A stretch of 64,000 bases of DNA from VRUE01 sp963729995 (GCA_963729995.1 CAVSPF010000003.1:1674001-1738000); one strand, 5' to 3'. Shown: positions 36,324 through 44,529, counted from the stretch's first letter. Numbers and translations are program-made. Notes: generated from the sequence alone by a model not told the origin.

Positions 36324-36349
36324 GTGGGGCGTGTCCCCCGCCCCACCTA
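36321..36349. terminator. Bidirectional terminator hairpin
   Basis: An 11-bp perfect stem (TAGGTGGGGCG and CGCCCCACCTA, 7-nt loop) between convergent ferritin and peptidase genes. The stop codon of each gene forms the outer end of the stem. No long T-run follows, as is common in high-GC genomes. Confidence 0.6.
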
Positions 36350-37150
36350 GCCGAGCCAGCCCGCTCGCCTGCGCATCGCCTTGATGCGCCGGTACTCCGC
36401 TATGTCCTCGCGCAGCGCGGCGGGGGCGGGGGCGGCCAGGAGGCGGGCCGGGAGGGGCGACTCGACGACGCCCGATCCCACCGCGGCGACGCGGTAGGCG
36501 CGGGCGCCGCGGTGTGCGGTGACCGCCGCGGGCGCACCGCCCCCTTCCCAGAGCAGCCCGGCATAGTCGTCGAGCCCGTAGCCGTCGGGCATCCCGTTGC
36601 CGACCGCGTCGAGGTAGGCGGCGCGGCGGTCCGGCTCGCTGCTGTAGTGAACGCAAAGGCTGCCGCTGAGCAGGCCGAGGCCGGCCCCACGCTTGGGCTT
36701 GCCCGACGACTTGGTGATCCCCGCCTCGAACCAGCACATCGCGCCGGCGCTCTGCCCGGCGAGCACGGTCCCCTGACGCCAGGCGAGGCTGAGGATCGCC
36801 CCCAGCTCGTGCGCCTCCCAAACCGCCAGCAGGCTGAGGAGGCTGCCACCGCCGACGTAGACCAGGTCCTGGGCGAGAAGGTGGTCGCGCAGCGCCGCCG
36901 GCGAGCGGCGGCCGAGCCCGAACATGGAGAGGTCGGACGGCTCACAGGGCCGCTCGCCGAAGGCGGCGTAGAAGCGGCCGACCTGCCCGGAGGTGTCGCC
37001 GCTCGGGGTGGGCAGGATGCAGATCCGCGGTCGCCCGCCGGCGCGGGTCGTCGCCAGGCGGAGCAGCAGCTCGCAGACCGCCCGGTCGGGAGGGCGAGAG
37101 GTGAAGTCGTGGCCGCCGAGGGCCACGACCTGGCGGAGCGTGCTGTCCAT
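36347..37150 (-). CDS. Peptidase E / cyanophycinase-like (class I glutamine amidotransferase fold, S51)
   Basis: A 267-residue protein. YVGGGSLLSLLAVW and LAGQSAGAMCWF (catalytic Ser in the GxSAG nucleophile elbow) are the S51 hallmarks. Peptidase E cleaves Asp-X dipeptides; cyanophycinase degrades cyanophycin. The short N-terminus without a signal points to a cytosolic dipeptidase. The start at 37150 (MDSTLRQVVALGGHD) places the first beta strand as in the family. It diverges from glutamate decarboxylase, with 91 bp between. Confidence 0.82.
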   Translation of the reverse strand: MDSTLRQVVALGGHDFTSRPPDRAVCELLLRLATTRAGGRPRICILPTPSGDTSGQVGRFYAAFGERPCEPSDLSMFGLGRRSPAALRDHLLAQDLVYVGGGSLLSLLAVWEAHELGAILSLAWRQGTVLAGQSAGAMCWFEAGITKSSGKPKRGAGLGLLSGSLCVHYSSEPDRRAAYLDAVGNGMPDGYGLDDYAGLLWEGGGAPAAVTAHRGARAYRVAAVGSGVVESPLPARLLAAPAPAALREDIAEYRRIKAMRRRAGWLG

Positions 37151-37241
37151 CGCCAGATGGTCGCGACGGCGCGCCGCGACGTCGTTGTACAGCGGTCCGA
37201 AGTTCGGCCGCGCCCGCTCGCCCGCATGTACAGTGCGCTCG

Positions 37242-38615
37242 ATGCGCAAGGTTCAAGCTGAGCCCGGGCGGGTCAGCGGCACCGCCTACAGTGGCCGCTA
37301 CTTCACCGACGAGATCCCCGCGCACGAGATCCCGCCTGGGTCGATGCCCGCCGAGGCCGCCTACCAGCTGATCCACGACGAGCTCAACCTCGACGGCAAC
37401 CCCGCGCTCAACCTCGCCTCCTTCGTCACCACCTGGATGGAGCCCGAGGCCCGCCAACTGGCGAGCGAGACGCTCAATCGCAACTTCGTCGACCAGGACG
37501 AGTACCCCAAGACCGAGGAGATCCACCACCGCGTCGTCAGCATGGTGGGCCGGCTCTTCAACGCCCCGGCCAGCGGTGAGCCGTGCGGCACGGCGACGGT
37601 CGGCTCCTCGGAGGCGATCATGCTCGGGCTGCTCGCCCACAAGTGGAGCTGGCGCAAACAGCGGGGTGACGACAGCGCAAAGCCCAACGTCGTCTTCGGC
37701 GCCGACGTCCACACCTGCTGGGAGAAGTTCGCCCGTTACTTCGACGTCGAGCAGCGCGTGATTCCGCTCACCCCGGACCGGCACATCGTCGGGCCCGAGG
37801 AGGTGAAGCCCCACATCGACGAGAACACGATCGCGGTCGGGGCGATCCTCGGCACCACGTTCACCGGCCAGATCGACGAGATCGAGGGGATCGACGAGCT
37901 GCTGCGGCAGGTGAAGCGGGAGAAGGGCTGGGACATACCCATCCACGTCGACGCGGCCAGCGGCGGCTTCATCGCTCCCTTCTCCTACCCGGAGGTGAAG
38001 TGGGACTTCCGGCTCGAGCAGGTGCGCTCGATCAACGTCTCCAACCACAAGTTCGGGCTCGTCTATCCCGGGATGGGATCGGTGGTCTTCCGCGACATAG
38101 ATGCCGTGCCGGAGGAGCTGGTCTTCAGGATCACCTACCTGGGCGGCGAGATGCCGAACTACAGCCTCAACTTCAGCCGCGCCAGCAACGCAGTCCTCCT
38201 CCAGTACTACAACTTCCTGCGCCTCGGCCGGGAGGGGTACGAGCGAATCGTCGGGAACCTGATGACGAATGCCGGCAGGCTGGAGCAGACCCTGACCGGA
38301 TCGGGGCGCTTCGAGCTGCTGAACGACGCCCGCTACCTGCCGGTCGTCGTCGTGCGACCGACCGGGAAGGACGGCGGGGTCGATGTCTTCGAGCTCTCCG
38401 AGCGGCTGCGCGAGCGCGGCTGGATCGTCCCCGCCTACACGCTGCCGCCGAACGCCGAGTCGGTTGCAGTGCTGCGCATGGTCGTCAAGGAGAACTTCAG
38501 CCGCGACATGGCCGACATGCTCGCCGAGGACATCGAGGCGGCGCTGGCGAAGATGGGCGGAAAGCCATCGCCGCAGGCCGAGGCGGCGGGCGAGAGGCAG
38601 CGGCGGATCTGCTGA
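37242..38615 (+). CDS. gadB: Glutamate decarboxylase
   Basis: A 457-residue PLP enzyme that converts glutamate to GABA and CO2. DEIPAHEIPPGSMPAEAAYQ is the family's N-terminal segment, TVGSSEAIMLGLLAHKW binds the PLP phosphate, HVDAASGGFIAPF carries the ring Asp, and INVSNHKFGLVYPG has the catalytic Lys. Start 37242 (MRKVQAEPG) is chosen as the nearest in-frame ATG. GABA made here could feed the amine/GABA module at 23-30 kb, or serve acid resistance. Confidence 0.93.
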   Translation: MRKVQAEPGRVSGTAYSGRYFTDEIPAHEIPPGSMPAEAAYQLIHDELNLDGNPALNLASFVTTWMEPEARQLASETLNRNFVDQDEYPKTEEIHHRVVSMVGRLFNAPASGEPCGTATVGSSEAIMLGLLAHKWSWRKQRGDDSAKPNVVFGADVHTCWEKFARYFDVEQRVIPLTPDRHIVGPEEVKPHIDENTIAVGAILGTTFTGQIDEIEGIDELLRQVKREKGWDIPIHVDAASGGFIAPFSYPEVKWDFRLEQVRSINVSNHKFGLVYPGMGSVVFRDIDAVPEELVFRITYLGGEMPNYSLNFSRASNAVLLQYYNFLRLGREGYERIVGNLMTNAGRLEQTLTGSGRFELLNDARYLPVVVVRPTGKDGGVDVFELSERLRERGWIVPAYTLPPNAESVAVLRMVVKENFSRDMADMLAEDIEAALAKMGGKPSPQAEAAGERQRRIC

Positions 38616-38633
38616 GACCCGCCTGACCTCGAC

Positions 38634-38680
38634 CGCTTTGGACTTTTACCCTGTGGGCGCAGGGTCAAAGTCCAATACGC
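38634..38680. repeat. Palindromic repeat, copy C (best conserved)
   Basis: Left arm CGCTTTGGACTTTTACCCTG, 6-nt loop TGGGCG, right arm CAGGGTCAAAGTCCAATACG. It lies in the 99-bp gap between gadB and the enoyl-CoA hydratase gene. It is a family member, see 12983-13028. Confidence 0.8.
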
Positions 38681-38714
38681 GCGCTGGCCCGCGGGGGCCC
38701 GGAAAGGAGCACAC

Positions 38715-39503
38715 ATGAGCGAGGTGGTGCTGAAGACGGTCGAGGAGGGAGTGGCGCTGATCACCCTCAACCGGCCCGAGCGGCTGAACGCCTGGACGGG
38801 GGAGATGGGGCATGCCTACTTCGACGCGCTGCAGGAGTGCGACGACTCGACGGAGGTCAGGGCGATCGTCGTGACCGGCGCCGGCAGGGGATTCTGCGCG
38901 GGCGCCGACATGGCGGAGCTGAAGGCGCTCGGGGACGGGGATATCGAGGGCATCTCGCTGGTCCCCGACGAGCGGCCGCAGACCTTCGCGCTGTCGATCT
39001 CGAAGCCGATCGTCGCCGCGATCAACGGCGCCTGCGCGGGCCTCGGGCTGGTGCATGCGCTGATGTGCGACATCCGCTTCGCCGCCGCGGGCGCCAAGCT
39101 GACGACCGCCTTCTCGCGGCGCGGCCTGATCGCCGAGCACGGCATCTCGTGGATCCTGCCGCGCCTGGTGGGGCCCGCGCGGGCGCTCGACCTGCTGCTC
39201 TCCGGCCGCGTCGTGCTGGGTGAGGAGGCGGCGGCGCTCGGGCTGGTCAACCGCGTGGTGGAGGACGAGGGGCTGCTCGGCGAGGCGCTGGCCTATGCGC
39301 GCGAGCTTGCCGTCAACTCCTCGCCGGCAAGCATGGCGACGATGAAGCGCCAGGTCTACGCCGACCTGACGCGCGAGCTTCCCGACGCGCTGGCGGAGGC
39401 CAACCGGCTGATGGGCGAGTCCTTCACGGCGCCCGACTTCGTGGAGGGCGTGGCGAGCTTCATGGAGCGGCGCGAGCCGCGCTTCGCGCCGCTCGGCGGC
39501 TGA
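38715..39503 (+). CDS. Enoyl-CoA hydratase/isomerase family protein
   Basis: A 262-residue crotonase-fold enzyme. ITLNRPERLNAW, GAGRGFCAGADMAELKALG (oxyanion-hole loop) and AINGACAGLGLVHALMCDIRFA are all present. The Glu positions used for hydration are less clear, so an isomerase or other crotonase activity is possible. A good AAAGGAG ribosome site precedes ATG 38715. It probably belongs to fatty-acid or amino-acid breakdown. Confidence 0.88.
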   Translation: MSEVVLKTVEEGVALITLNRPERLNAWTGEMGHAYFDALQECDDSTEVRAIVVTGAGRGFCAGADMAELKALGDGDIEGISLVPDERPQTFALSISKPIVAAINGACAGLGLVHALMCDIRFAAAGAKLTTAFSRRGLIAEHGISWILPRLVGPARALDLLLSGRVVLGEEAAALGLVNRVVEDEGLLGEALAYARELAVNSSPASMATMKRQVYADLTRELPDALAEANRLMGESFTAPDFVEGVASFMERREPRFAPLGG

Positions 39504-39525
39504 AGGGGGCCTGTCCCGGTAGTGC

Positions 39526-40257
39526 TCAAGCCGCGTCGAGCAAGCGCAGGCGCATACCGCCGACCTCGATCGAGGTGCGGCCGGCGCGCCGTTCGGGAGG
39601 CAGCTCGACGGCTATCTCGATGAGGCCTTCGCCGCGTTCGTCGGGGGCCGCGGCGAAGCGCACCTCGGCGCTGTCGAGCGCCAGCCGCGGCTCGCTGTCG
39701 TCCTGTGTCGAGACGCCGAGCACCTGCGCCCAGCGCGTCGCCACGGCGGCAGGATCGGAGACCGCCACCGTGATGCCGGTCAGACGCCCGGGGGCGCCGC
39801 CCCCGACCTGGCCGGTCCACTCGGGGCCGCCCCAGCGCCAGCTCCCGAATGGCCGGGACTGGTCGAGTGAGACGATCGCCCCCCGCATGTCGGCCGGGTG
39901 CAGATGGGTGCCGGAGATGTCGGGGAGGTCGATCCGCCAGACCGTGCGGACCCCCAGCTGCTGCGCCCGTGCCCTCGCGCCCTCCAGGTCCTCGAGGTCG
40001 AAGATCGCCATGTAGCCGCCGTCGCCGTGGCGGTCCAGGTAGCGCCCGGCCGCCGTGTCCTCCTGCATCGGGGAAACGACCTCCAGGAAGCAGTCTCCCA
40101 GCGCGAAGACGGCGTTGACGAGGCCGAACGCCCCGACTCCCGGATCGCGGAACGGCTCGCCGAGGCCGAGGGCCTCGCGCAGAGCCGTCTCGACGGGCTC
40201 GAGCTCGGCAGCCACGAGCACCGCCTGACGCAGCCGCACACGCGATCGACCCTCCAC
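39526..40257 (-). CDS. VOC-superfamily protein (glyoxalase-like, two half-domains)
   Basis: A 243-residue protein. The first half is a glyoxalase-like beta-alpha-beta unit (RQAVLVAAELEPVETAL, then FALGDCFLEVVSP). The second begins near TGITVAVSDPAAVATRWAQV. VOC enzymes bind metal between paired units; catalysis here is unassigned. It is convergent with the enoyl-CoA hydratase gene. Confidence 0.72.
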   Translation of the reverse strand: MEGRSRVRLRQAVLVAAELEPVETALREALGLGEPFRDPGVGAFGLVNAVFALGDCFLEVVSPMQEDTAAGRYLDRHGDGGYMAIFDLEDLEGARARAQQLGVRTVWRIDLPDISGTHLHPADMRGAIVSLDQSRPFGSWRWGGPEWTGQVGGGAPGRLTGITVAVSDPAAVATRWAQVLGVSTQDDSEPRLALDSAEVRFAAAPDERGEGLIEIAVELPPERRAGRTSIEVGGMRLRLLDAA

Positions 40258-40446
40258 CCGGCGAAGGCTACGCCAAGATAAAAGGAGTCGAGCACATCGG
40301 GTCGGTGCGCAACCGCATCGGCTCCCGTCTCGCGTGCGATTCGCACACGGTCGATCGCCGGCATGTCATCCTCCTATGCTCGCTGGTCCAGGAGGTTTGA
40401 CAGCCGCCCGAGGGGAGACTCACCGGGCGCCAGCGGAGGGCAGCAG

Positions 40447-40548
40447 ATGGAGCCGCACATCGACGTGATCACGCTCGCCGTAGGCGACCTCGACGGTCAC
40501 CTATGGGAGGTCCTGTGGAACCCGAATGCGGAAGCAGGTGGCCCATGA
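40447..40548 (+). pseudogene. VOC-family remnant with internal deletion
   Basis: Encodes only 33 residues: MEPHIDVITLAVGDL fused directly to DGHLWEVLWNPNAEAG. These are the first 15 and last residues of a VOC protein such as the one at 50022-50450 (MESRVHVITLGVSDL ... DLDGHLWEIIWNPRA). About 110 residues are missing between two GACCTCGA-like sites, consistent with a deletion by short homology. Confidence 0.65.
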
Positions 40549-40693
40549 GCGACGCTGCCGGCACTCGCCCAGAGCACGAGCCTGGCGCTGGCATCGAGGG
40601 CACGCGTGCTCTTGCCAGGGCACCTTGGCGTACGACAGTCGTCGCTCGCAACCTTCGTCAGCTACCGCGTGAAAGTGAAAGGAAGCGAGTCTT

Positions 40694-40930
40694 ATGAAGA
40701 CAATGACATGTGAACAACTGGGTGGACCGTGCGATTTCCCGCTCCATGGAAATACCGCAGATGAGGTTATAAAAGCGCAAGATAGACATCTCAAAGAGGT
40801 GGTTGCAAAGGGTGATGAAACGCACGAAAGTGCCTTGAAGGAGATGAAGGGTAGGTGGAAACATCCCCTATCGGGAATGGGGTGGTATAGAAAAACCAAG
40901 CGTGATTTTGCTGCTCTTCCCGAGGACTGA
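40694..40930 (+). CDS. Small DUF1059-like protein of atypical base composition
   Basis: A 78-residue protein MKTMTCEQLGGPCDFPLHGN... resembling small DUF1059-type proteins that begin MKTMTCKQLGGACD. Its function is unknown. The gene is roughly 47% GC, against about 70% for its neighbours, and uses AAA, GAA and ATA codons rare elsewhere in the window. It is therefore probably acquired from another organism. A GAAAGGAAG ribosome site precedes the start. Confidence 0.72.
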   Translation: MKTMTCEQLGGPCDFPLHGNTADEVIKAQDRHLKEVVAKGDETHESALKEMKGRWKHPLSGMGWYRKTKRDFAALPED

Positions 40931-40949
40931 TCGGTAACGGAGCTCGCCC

Positions 40950-41537
40950 ATGTCCCTGTTGCAGAACGCGGTCGTCGCCTGCTGGATCGCCTTCCTCGCC
41001 TTCTGGGCGATTACGGCGCCGAGGACGAAGCGAACGGTGCAGACGCAGCCGCTGGCAGCCCGGCTCGCGCATTCGATCCCGGTCTTCGCCGGCGCCTGGC
41101 TCCTGCTCAAGGGCTCCTCTTACGGTCCCCCGCTCGGCAACCGGCTCCTCCCCCACACCGTCCCGGTCGCCGCACTCGCCTTCGCGGTCACCCTGCTGGG
41201 CCTCTCGCTGGCGCTCTGGGCCCGGGTCACCCTGGGCCGCAACTGGAGCGGCAGGGTCACCTTCAAGGAGGGCCACGAGCTGATCCGCCACGGCCCCTAC
41301 CGCTACGTCCGCCACCCGATCTACAGCGCCATCCTGACCATGTTCCTCGGCTCCGCGATCGCGATCGGAAGGCTGGCGGGATTCATCGGCCTGCCGCTCG
41401 TCGTGCTCGGCGTCTGGCTCAAGCTCAGCCAGGAGGAGGCGCTGATGAGCAAGCACTTCCCCGCCGAGTACGTCGCCTATCGGTCGCAGGTAAAGGCGCT
41501 GGTCCCTCACTACTCTGAGCGCGATTCGGACCGATGA
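40950..41537 (+). CDS. Isoprenylcysteine carboxyl methyltransferase-like membrane protein
   Basis: A 195-residue protein with about five hydrophobic helices. The C-terminal GHELIRHGPYRYVRHPIYSA motif is the SAM-binding signature of the ICMT/PEMT family. Bacterial members methylate lipids or small molecules; the substrate is unknown. It is read in the same direction as, and 19 bp after, the low-GC gene. Confidence 0.82.
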   Translation: MSLLQNAVVACWIAFLAFWAITAPRTKRTVQTQPLAARLAHSIPVFAGAWLLLKGSSYGPPLGNRLLPHTVPVAALAFAVTLLGLSLALWARVTLGRNWSGRVTFKEGHELIRHGPYRYVRHPIYSAILTMFLGSAIAIGRLAGFIGLPLVVLGVWLKLSQEEALMSKHFPAEYVAYRSQVKALVPHYSERDSDR

Positions 41538-41573
41538 ATCTCGGCCGCCGCTGCGGTCTAATCGGTTGAGACC

Positions 41574-41599
41574 AGGAGGAGGAGGAGGAGGAGGAGGAG
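41574..41599. repeat. AGG trinucleotide microsatellite upstream of the PNPOx-like gene
   Basis: About 8.7 tandem AGG units end 27 bp before the start codon at 41627. Each unit resembles a core Shine-Dalgarno sequence, and a separate AAAGGAGAG lies nearer the start. Copy number could vary by slippage. Confidence 0.85.
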
Positions 41600-41626
41600 C
41601 ACAGCTCACCGGCAAAAGGAGAGATC

Positions 41627-42175
41627 ATGGGACACCCCACCCGCCTCGACACGACAGACCGAGAGCCCGCGGAGACCACCAACCTCGATCGCTACGGACA
41701 CCCGCCGCTGCCTTGGAGCAGGCCCCGCGACCTGCTCGCCGCCGGCCCATTGGGGCCGGGCACGACGTTCTTCCTCGGGACCGTCCGCCCGGACGGCCGC
41801 CCCCACGCGGCGGGGGTCGGCGCCGTCTGGCTGGCCGTTGATCTCTACTTCACCAGCGGCCCCGGGACCCGCAAGGCCCGCAACCTGGCCGCGAACCCGG
41901 CCTGCACCATCTCGGTCAGGCTGGAGGGCATCGATCTCGTCTTCGAGGGCGAGGCCGGGAGGGTCCTCGATCGCGGGACCCTGGAGCGGGCAGTTGCTCT
42001 ATATCGCGAGAGCGGTTGGCCGGCCGAGGTGCAGGGCGACGCCTTCACCGCCCCCTACAGCGCCCCGAGCGCGGGGCCGCCGCCCTGGCACCTGTACCGC
42101 TTCGCCTTCCACACCGTCTTCGGCACGGCCACCGTCGAGCCCTTCGGCGCCACGCGCTGGCGCTTCGAGCGCTGA
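41627..42175 (+). CDS. Pyridoxamine 5'-phosphate oxidase-family (FMN-binding split barrel) protein
   Basis: A 182-residue split-barrel protein. FFLGTVRPDGRPHAAGV is the first two strands, and LYFTSGPGTRKARNLAANP is the flavin-phosphate contact region. It is too short and different for PdxH itself; relatives bind FMN or F420. The last 121 bp overlap the 3' end of the opposing methyltransferase gene. Confidence 0.8.
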   Translation: MGHPTRLDTTDREPAETTNLDRYGHPPLPWSRPRDLLAAGPLGPGTTFFLGTVRPDGRPHAAGVGAVWLAVDLYFTSGPGTRKARNLAANPACTISVRLEGIDLVFEGEAGRVLDRGTLERAVALYRESGWPAEVQGDAFTAPYSAPSAGPPPWHLYRFAFHTVFGTATVEPFGATRWRFER

Positions 42176-42930
42176 ATCTGCGAAAGCTCCGCAATCACCA
42201 GCCGCAGGCCGACATCCAGCTCGGGCGCCGTGCGCAGGTGCCCGTAGCGCCCATCCCAGGCGCCGCTCTCGAGGTCCGCCCGTAGGGCTTCGAGCCCTCG
42301 CTCAGTCTCCTCGGGTGCCATCAGGTGCCAGACCGAACTGGCCCGGCGCACGTTCGGGTCGAGGTGCATCTCGGGGCGATCCCAGAGCCCGCAGAAGAAG
42401 CCATCTCGGCAGAGGCGGGGGACCGGGACGACGTCGACCGTGGCATTGGGCAACGCGGCTGCCAGCTCGGCTATCGGCGGCATAGCATCGCCGTGGATCT
42501 CCAAGGTGCGCGGGAAGTAGTCGCGCACCAGCCAGAGCTCGGATAGCGGTGCCGGATCAAAGGTGAGGATCACGACGCGCTGGCGGGCAACTCGCGCCAT
42601 CTCCGCCAACCCCGCCCTGTGATCTGCCCAGTGGTGGACGGAGATGATCGCCATCGCCGCGTCGAAGCTCTCATCGTCGAATGGCAGCGCTTCGGCGCTT
42701 GCCTGTGCCACCGGCGCCGACCCCGGCGGCCGCTGGGCGATCATCTCGGCTGAGGGCTCGACCGCAGTCACCTGACGGTCGTCCGGCTCGTAGGAACCGG
42801 TGCCCGCACCGACGTTGAGGACGGTACGCGCGTCGCCAAGTGCGGCTTCGATCCGTGCCGCGATCCTGGGATCGGGCTGTCGGATGGCGCTGTAGCCGAT
42901 CCCGATTCGGTCGTAGGTTGCCTCGCTCAT
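42055..42930 (-). CDS. SAM-dependent methyltransferase
   Basis: A class I methyltransferase of about 291 residues. VLNVGAGTGSYEP is motif I (GxGxG) and VTAVEPSAEM motif II. FDAAMAIISVHHWADH is the Ubie/COQ5-like motif. The substrate is unknown. The conserved part ends near LRLVIAELSQI. The last 40 or so residues are encoded antisense to the PNPOx-like gene, so the original stop may have been lost. Confidence 0.8.
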   Translation of the reverse strand: MSEATYDRIGIGYSAIRQPDPRIAARIEAALGDARTVLNVGAGTGSYEPDDRQVTAVEPSAEMIAQRPPGSAPVAQASAEALPFDDESFDAAMAIISVHHWADHRAGLAEMARVARQRVVILTFDPAPLSELWLVRDYFPRTLEIHGDAMPPIAELAAALPNATVDVVPVPRLCRDGFFCGLWDRPEMHLDPNVRRASSVWHLMAPEETERGLEALRADLESGAWDGRYGHLRTAPELDVGLRLVIAELSQIQRSKRQRVAPKGSTVAVPKTVWKAKRYRCQGGGPALGAL

Positions 42931-42980
42931 CAAGTCTGCGTCCTTCCGATCTGCTCACGCAACTCGGCCGACTCGCACCG

Positions 42981-43035
42981 CAATCTACCGGAAATGGCTC
43001 TAGAATCAGCAAATCACTGGTACGGGAGCGACGGG
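42981..43035. repeat. Integration-site-like repeat 1 (tRNA-Asp 3' flank, truncated)
   Basis: About 55 bp matching 47923-47977 with a few differences. It comprises a flank containing GGAAATGGCTCTAGAAT and then GGGAGCGACGGG, the 3' end of a tRNA-Asp gene on the minus strand. The tRNA part is cut off after this point. Confidence 0.7.
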
Positions 43036-43113
43036 GCAGGAGTCCGCCAAGGACACCGGATTGAGATCCGAGGCTGAGGTTGGCCGGGATCGCCCGCGGA
43101 AGCAAAGAATCGA

Positions 43114-43175
43114 GCTAATCCACCCGTAATCAAGCTAATCACGCGCTCGGTTAGCGCATTTATGGCACGATTAGC
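43114..43175. promoter_or_regulatory. Cluster of four half-sites upstream of the Fic gene
   Basis: GCTAATC at 43114 and 43134 in one orientation, and TTAGC/GATTAGC at 43151 and 43169 in the other. They are spaced 17-20 bp, close to two helical turns, and run up to 4 bp before the start codon. The spacing suggests cooperative binding of a repressor; the C-terminal winged helix of the Fic protein is a candidate. Confidence 0.4.
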
Positions 43176-43178
43176 GCG

Positions 43179-44222
43179 ATGCGCAGCTTCGTCGACCTCG
43201 ACAAGACCTTCGCCAACCAGCCCCGCGAACTGGGGGTTCTCCTCGCACGGATCGACACCGGCAAGGGCCGGGAGCGGCTCTTCGAGGACCAGCTTCCGGA
43301 GCTGCTCGGGCAGCTCGCGGAGCATGCGCGCATCGCCTCGATCACCGCCTCCAACGCGATCGAGGGCGTCTTGGTGGAGAGCGAGCGGGCCGAGAAGATC
43401 GTCGAGGGGACGCGCCGCTACCGCAACCGCAACGAGCGCGAGTTCGCGGGCTACCGCGACGCAACAGACATGCTCATGCGCCGTGACTCATACGAGCCGC
43501 TGAGCGTCCCGTTCGTCCTGCACCTGCACCGCCTGCTCTTCGACCACACCAGCGGCAGGGGCGGCAACCTCAAGGCCGACCAGAACCTGATCGTCTCCTA
43601 CGAGAGCGGCCGCAGAGAGATCGTCTTCACCCCTCCCCCTCCCGAGCAGACCGAGTTCCTGCTGACCGGGCTCTTGGTCCGCTACGAAGACGCCAAGCGG
43701 GAAGGCGGTACGCATCCGCTCGTCCTGATCGGTGCCCTGATCCTCGACTTCCTGGCAATCCACCCCGTCGCCGACGGCAACGGGCGACTCGCGCGCTTGC
43801 TCACCACATATGAGCTGCTGGCCCAGGGCTACGGGGTCGCGCGCTACGTGAGCATCGAGCAGCGGATCTACGAATCGAAGAACAGCTACTACGCGAGCCT
43901 CTTTGAGTCGCAGCGCAAGTGGCACGAGGGCCAGCACGACGTCTGGCCCTGGATCACCTATCTCTGCCGCATCCTCGCCGGGGCCTATGACGACTTCGAG
44001 CAGCACGTCGCCGCCGCGGGCAAGCAGACCGGGAGCAAGCAGGGAAGAGTCCGCGAATATGTCCTGCGCCAAGCGCCCGCGGAGTTCCGCCGACGCGATG
44101 TCGAGCGCGCCCTTCCCGGCGTCAGCCCCGCGACCATACGACTTGTCCTGGGCGAGCTTCGAGACGAGGGCAAGATCAAGTCCGAAGGCTCCGGCCGGGG
44201 GGCGCACTGGCGTCGACTCTGA
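43179..44222 (+). CDS. Fic-domain AMP-transferase with C-terminal winged helix
   Basis: A 347-residue class II Fic protein. The inhibitory motif S-x-x-x-E-G is at residues 58-63 (SNAIEG). The active site HPVADGNGRLAR starts at His195, with Val where Phe is common. A C-terminal winged-helix (FRRRDVERALPGVSPATIRL) may bind DNA. Such proteins transfer AMP to target proteins, held inactive by the N-terminal Glu. It sits alone between two tRNA-Asp-derived repeats. Confidence 0.9.
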   Translation: MRSFVDLDKTFANQPRELGVLLARIDTGKGRERLFEDQLPELLGQLAEHARIASITASNAIEGVLVESERAEKIVEGTRRYRNRNEREFAGYRDATDMLMRRDSYEPLSVPFVLHLHRLLFDHTSGRGGNLKADQNLIVSYESGRREIVFTPPPPEQTEFLLTGLLVRYEDAKREGGTHPLVLIGALILDFLAIHPVADGNGRLARLLTTYELLAQGYGVARYVSIEQRIYESKNSYYASLFESQRKWHEGQHDVWPWITYLCRILAGAYDDFEQHVAAAGKQTGSKQGRVREYVLRQAPAEFRRRDVERALPGVSPATIRLVLGELRDEGKIKSEGSGRGAHWRRL

Positions 44223-44272
44223 GGCCGGGTCAGATCTGTGCGGAGCGCGTCAAACCCGGGGCAGGCAACTTG

Positions 44273-44315
44273 ACGGGAGCGACGGGACTCGAACCCGCGA
44301 CCTCCGGCGTGACAG
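44273..44315. repeat. Integration-site-like repeat 2 (tRNA-Asp 3' half)
   Basis: 43 bp identical to 47964-48006. On the minus strand it reads as a tRNA-Asp from the anticodon loop CTGTCAC through the T arm (GGGTTCGAGTCCC) to the acceptor stem. The 5' half of the tRNA is absent, so it is not a functional gene. Confidence 0.8.
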
Positions 44316-44501
44316 GAGCGACCCGGAGGACGCTCCAAACGGCCAGATTTCCGCTATTTGATGCGGAATGAGGGCGTTGCCGTCGACTTGGCCGCGGCTC
44401 TCGGAATCGCCGTAAATTGCGCCCGATTCAACGCGGTTTGGGCACCAGTGCCCAATGGGCAGCACTTGGAATGCACTGCGGATCCGACCGGGATCGAGTA
44501 G

Positions 44502-44529
44502 TCTTTACCTATGGTCGAGAAGGTAAAGA
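44502..44529. promoter_or_regulatory. Inverted repeat around the start codon of the AbrB-type antitoxin
   Basis: Perfect 9-bp arms TCTTTACCT (44502-44510) and AGGTAAAGA (44521-44529) with the ATG and next seven bases in the loop. It could be an antitoxin operator or an RNA hairpin that hides the start. A possible -10 box (TAGTCT, 44499-44504) lies only 7 bp before ATG, implying a leaderless mRNA. Confidence 0.5.
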
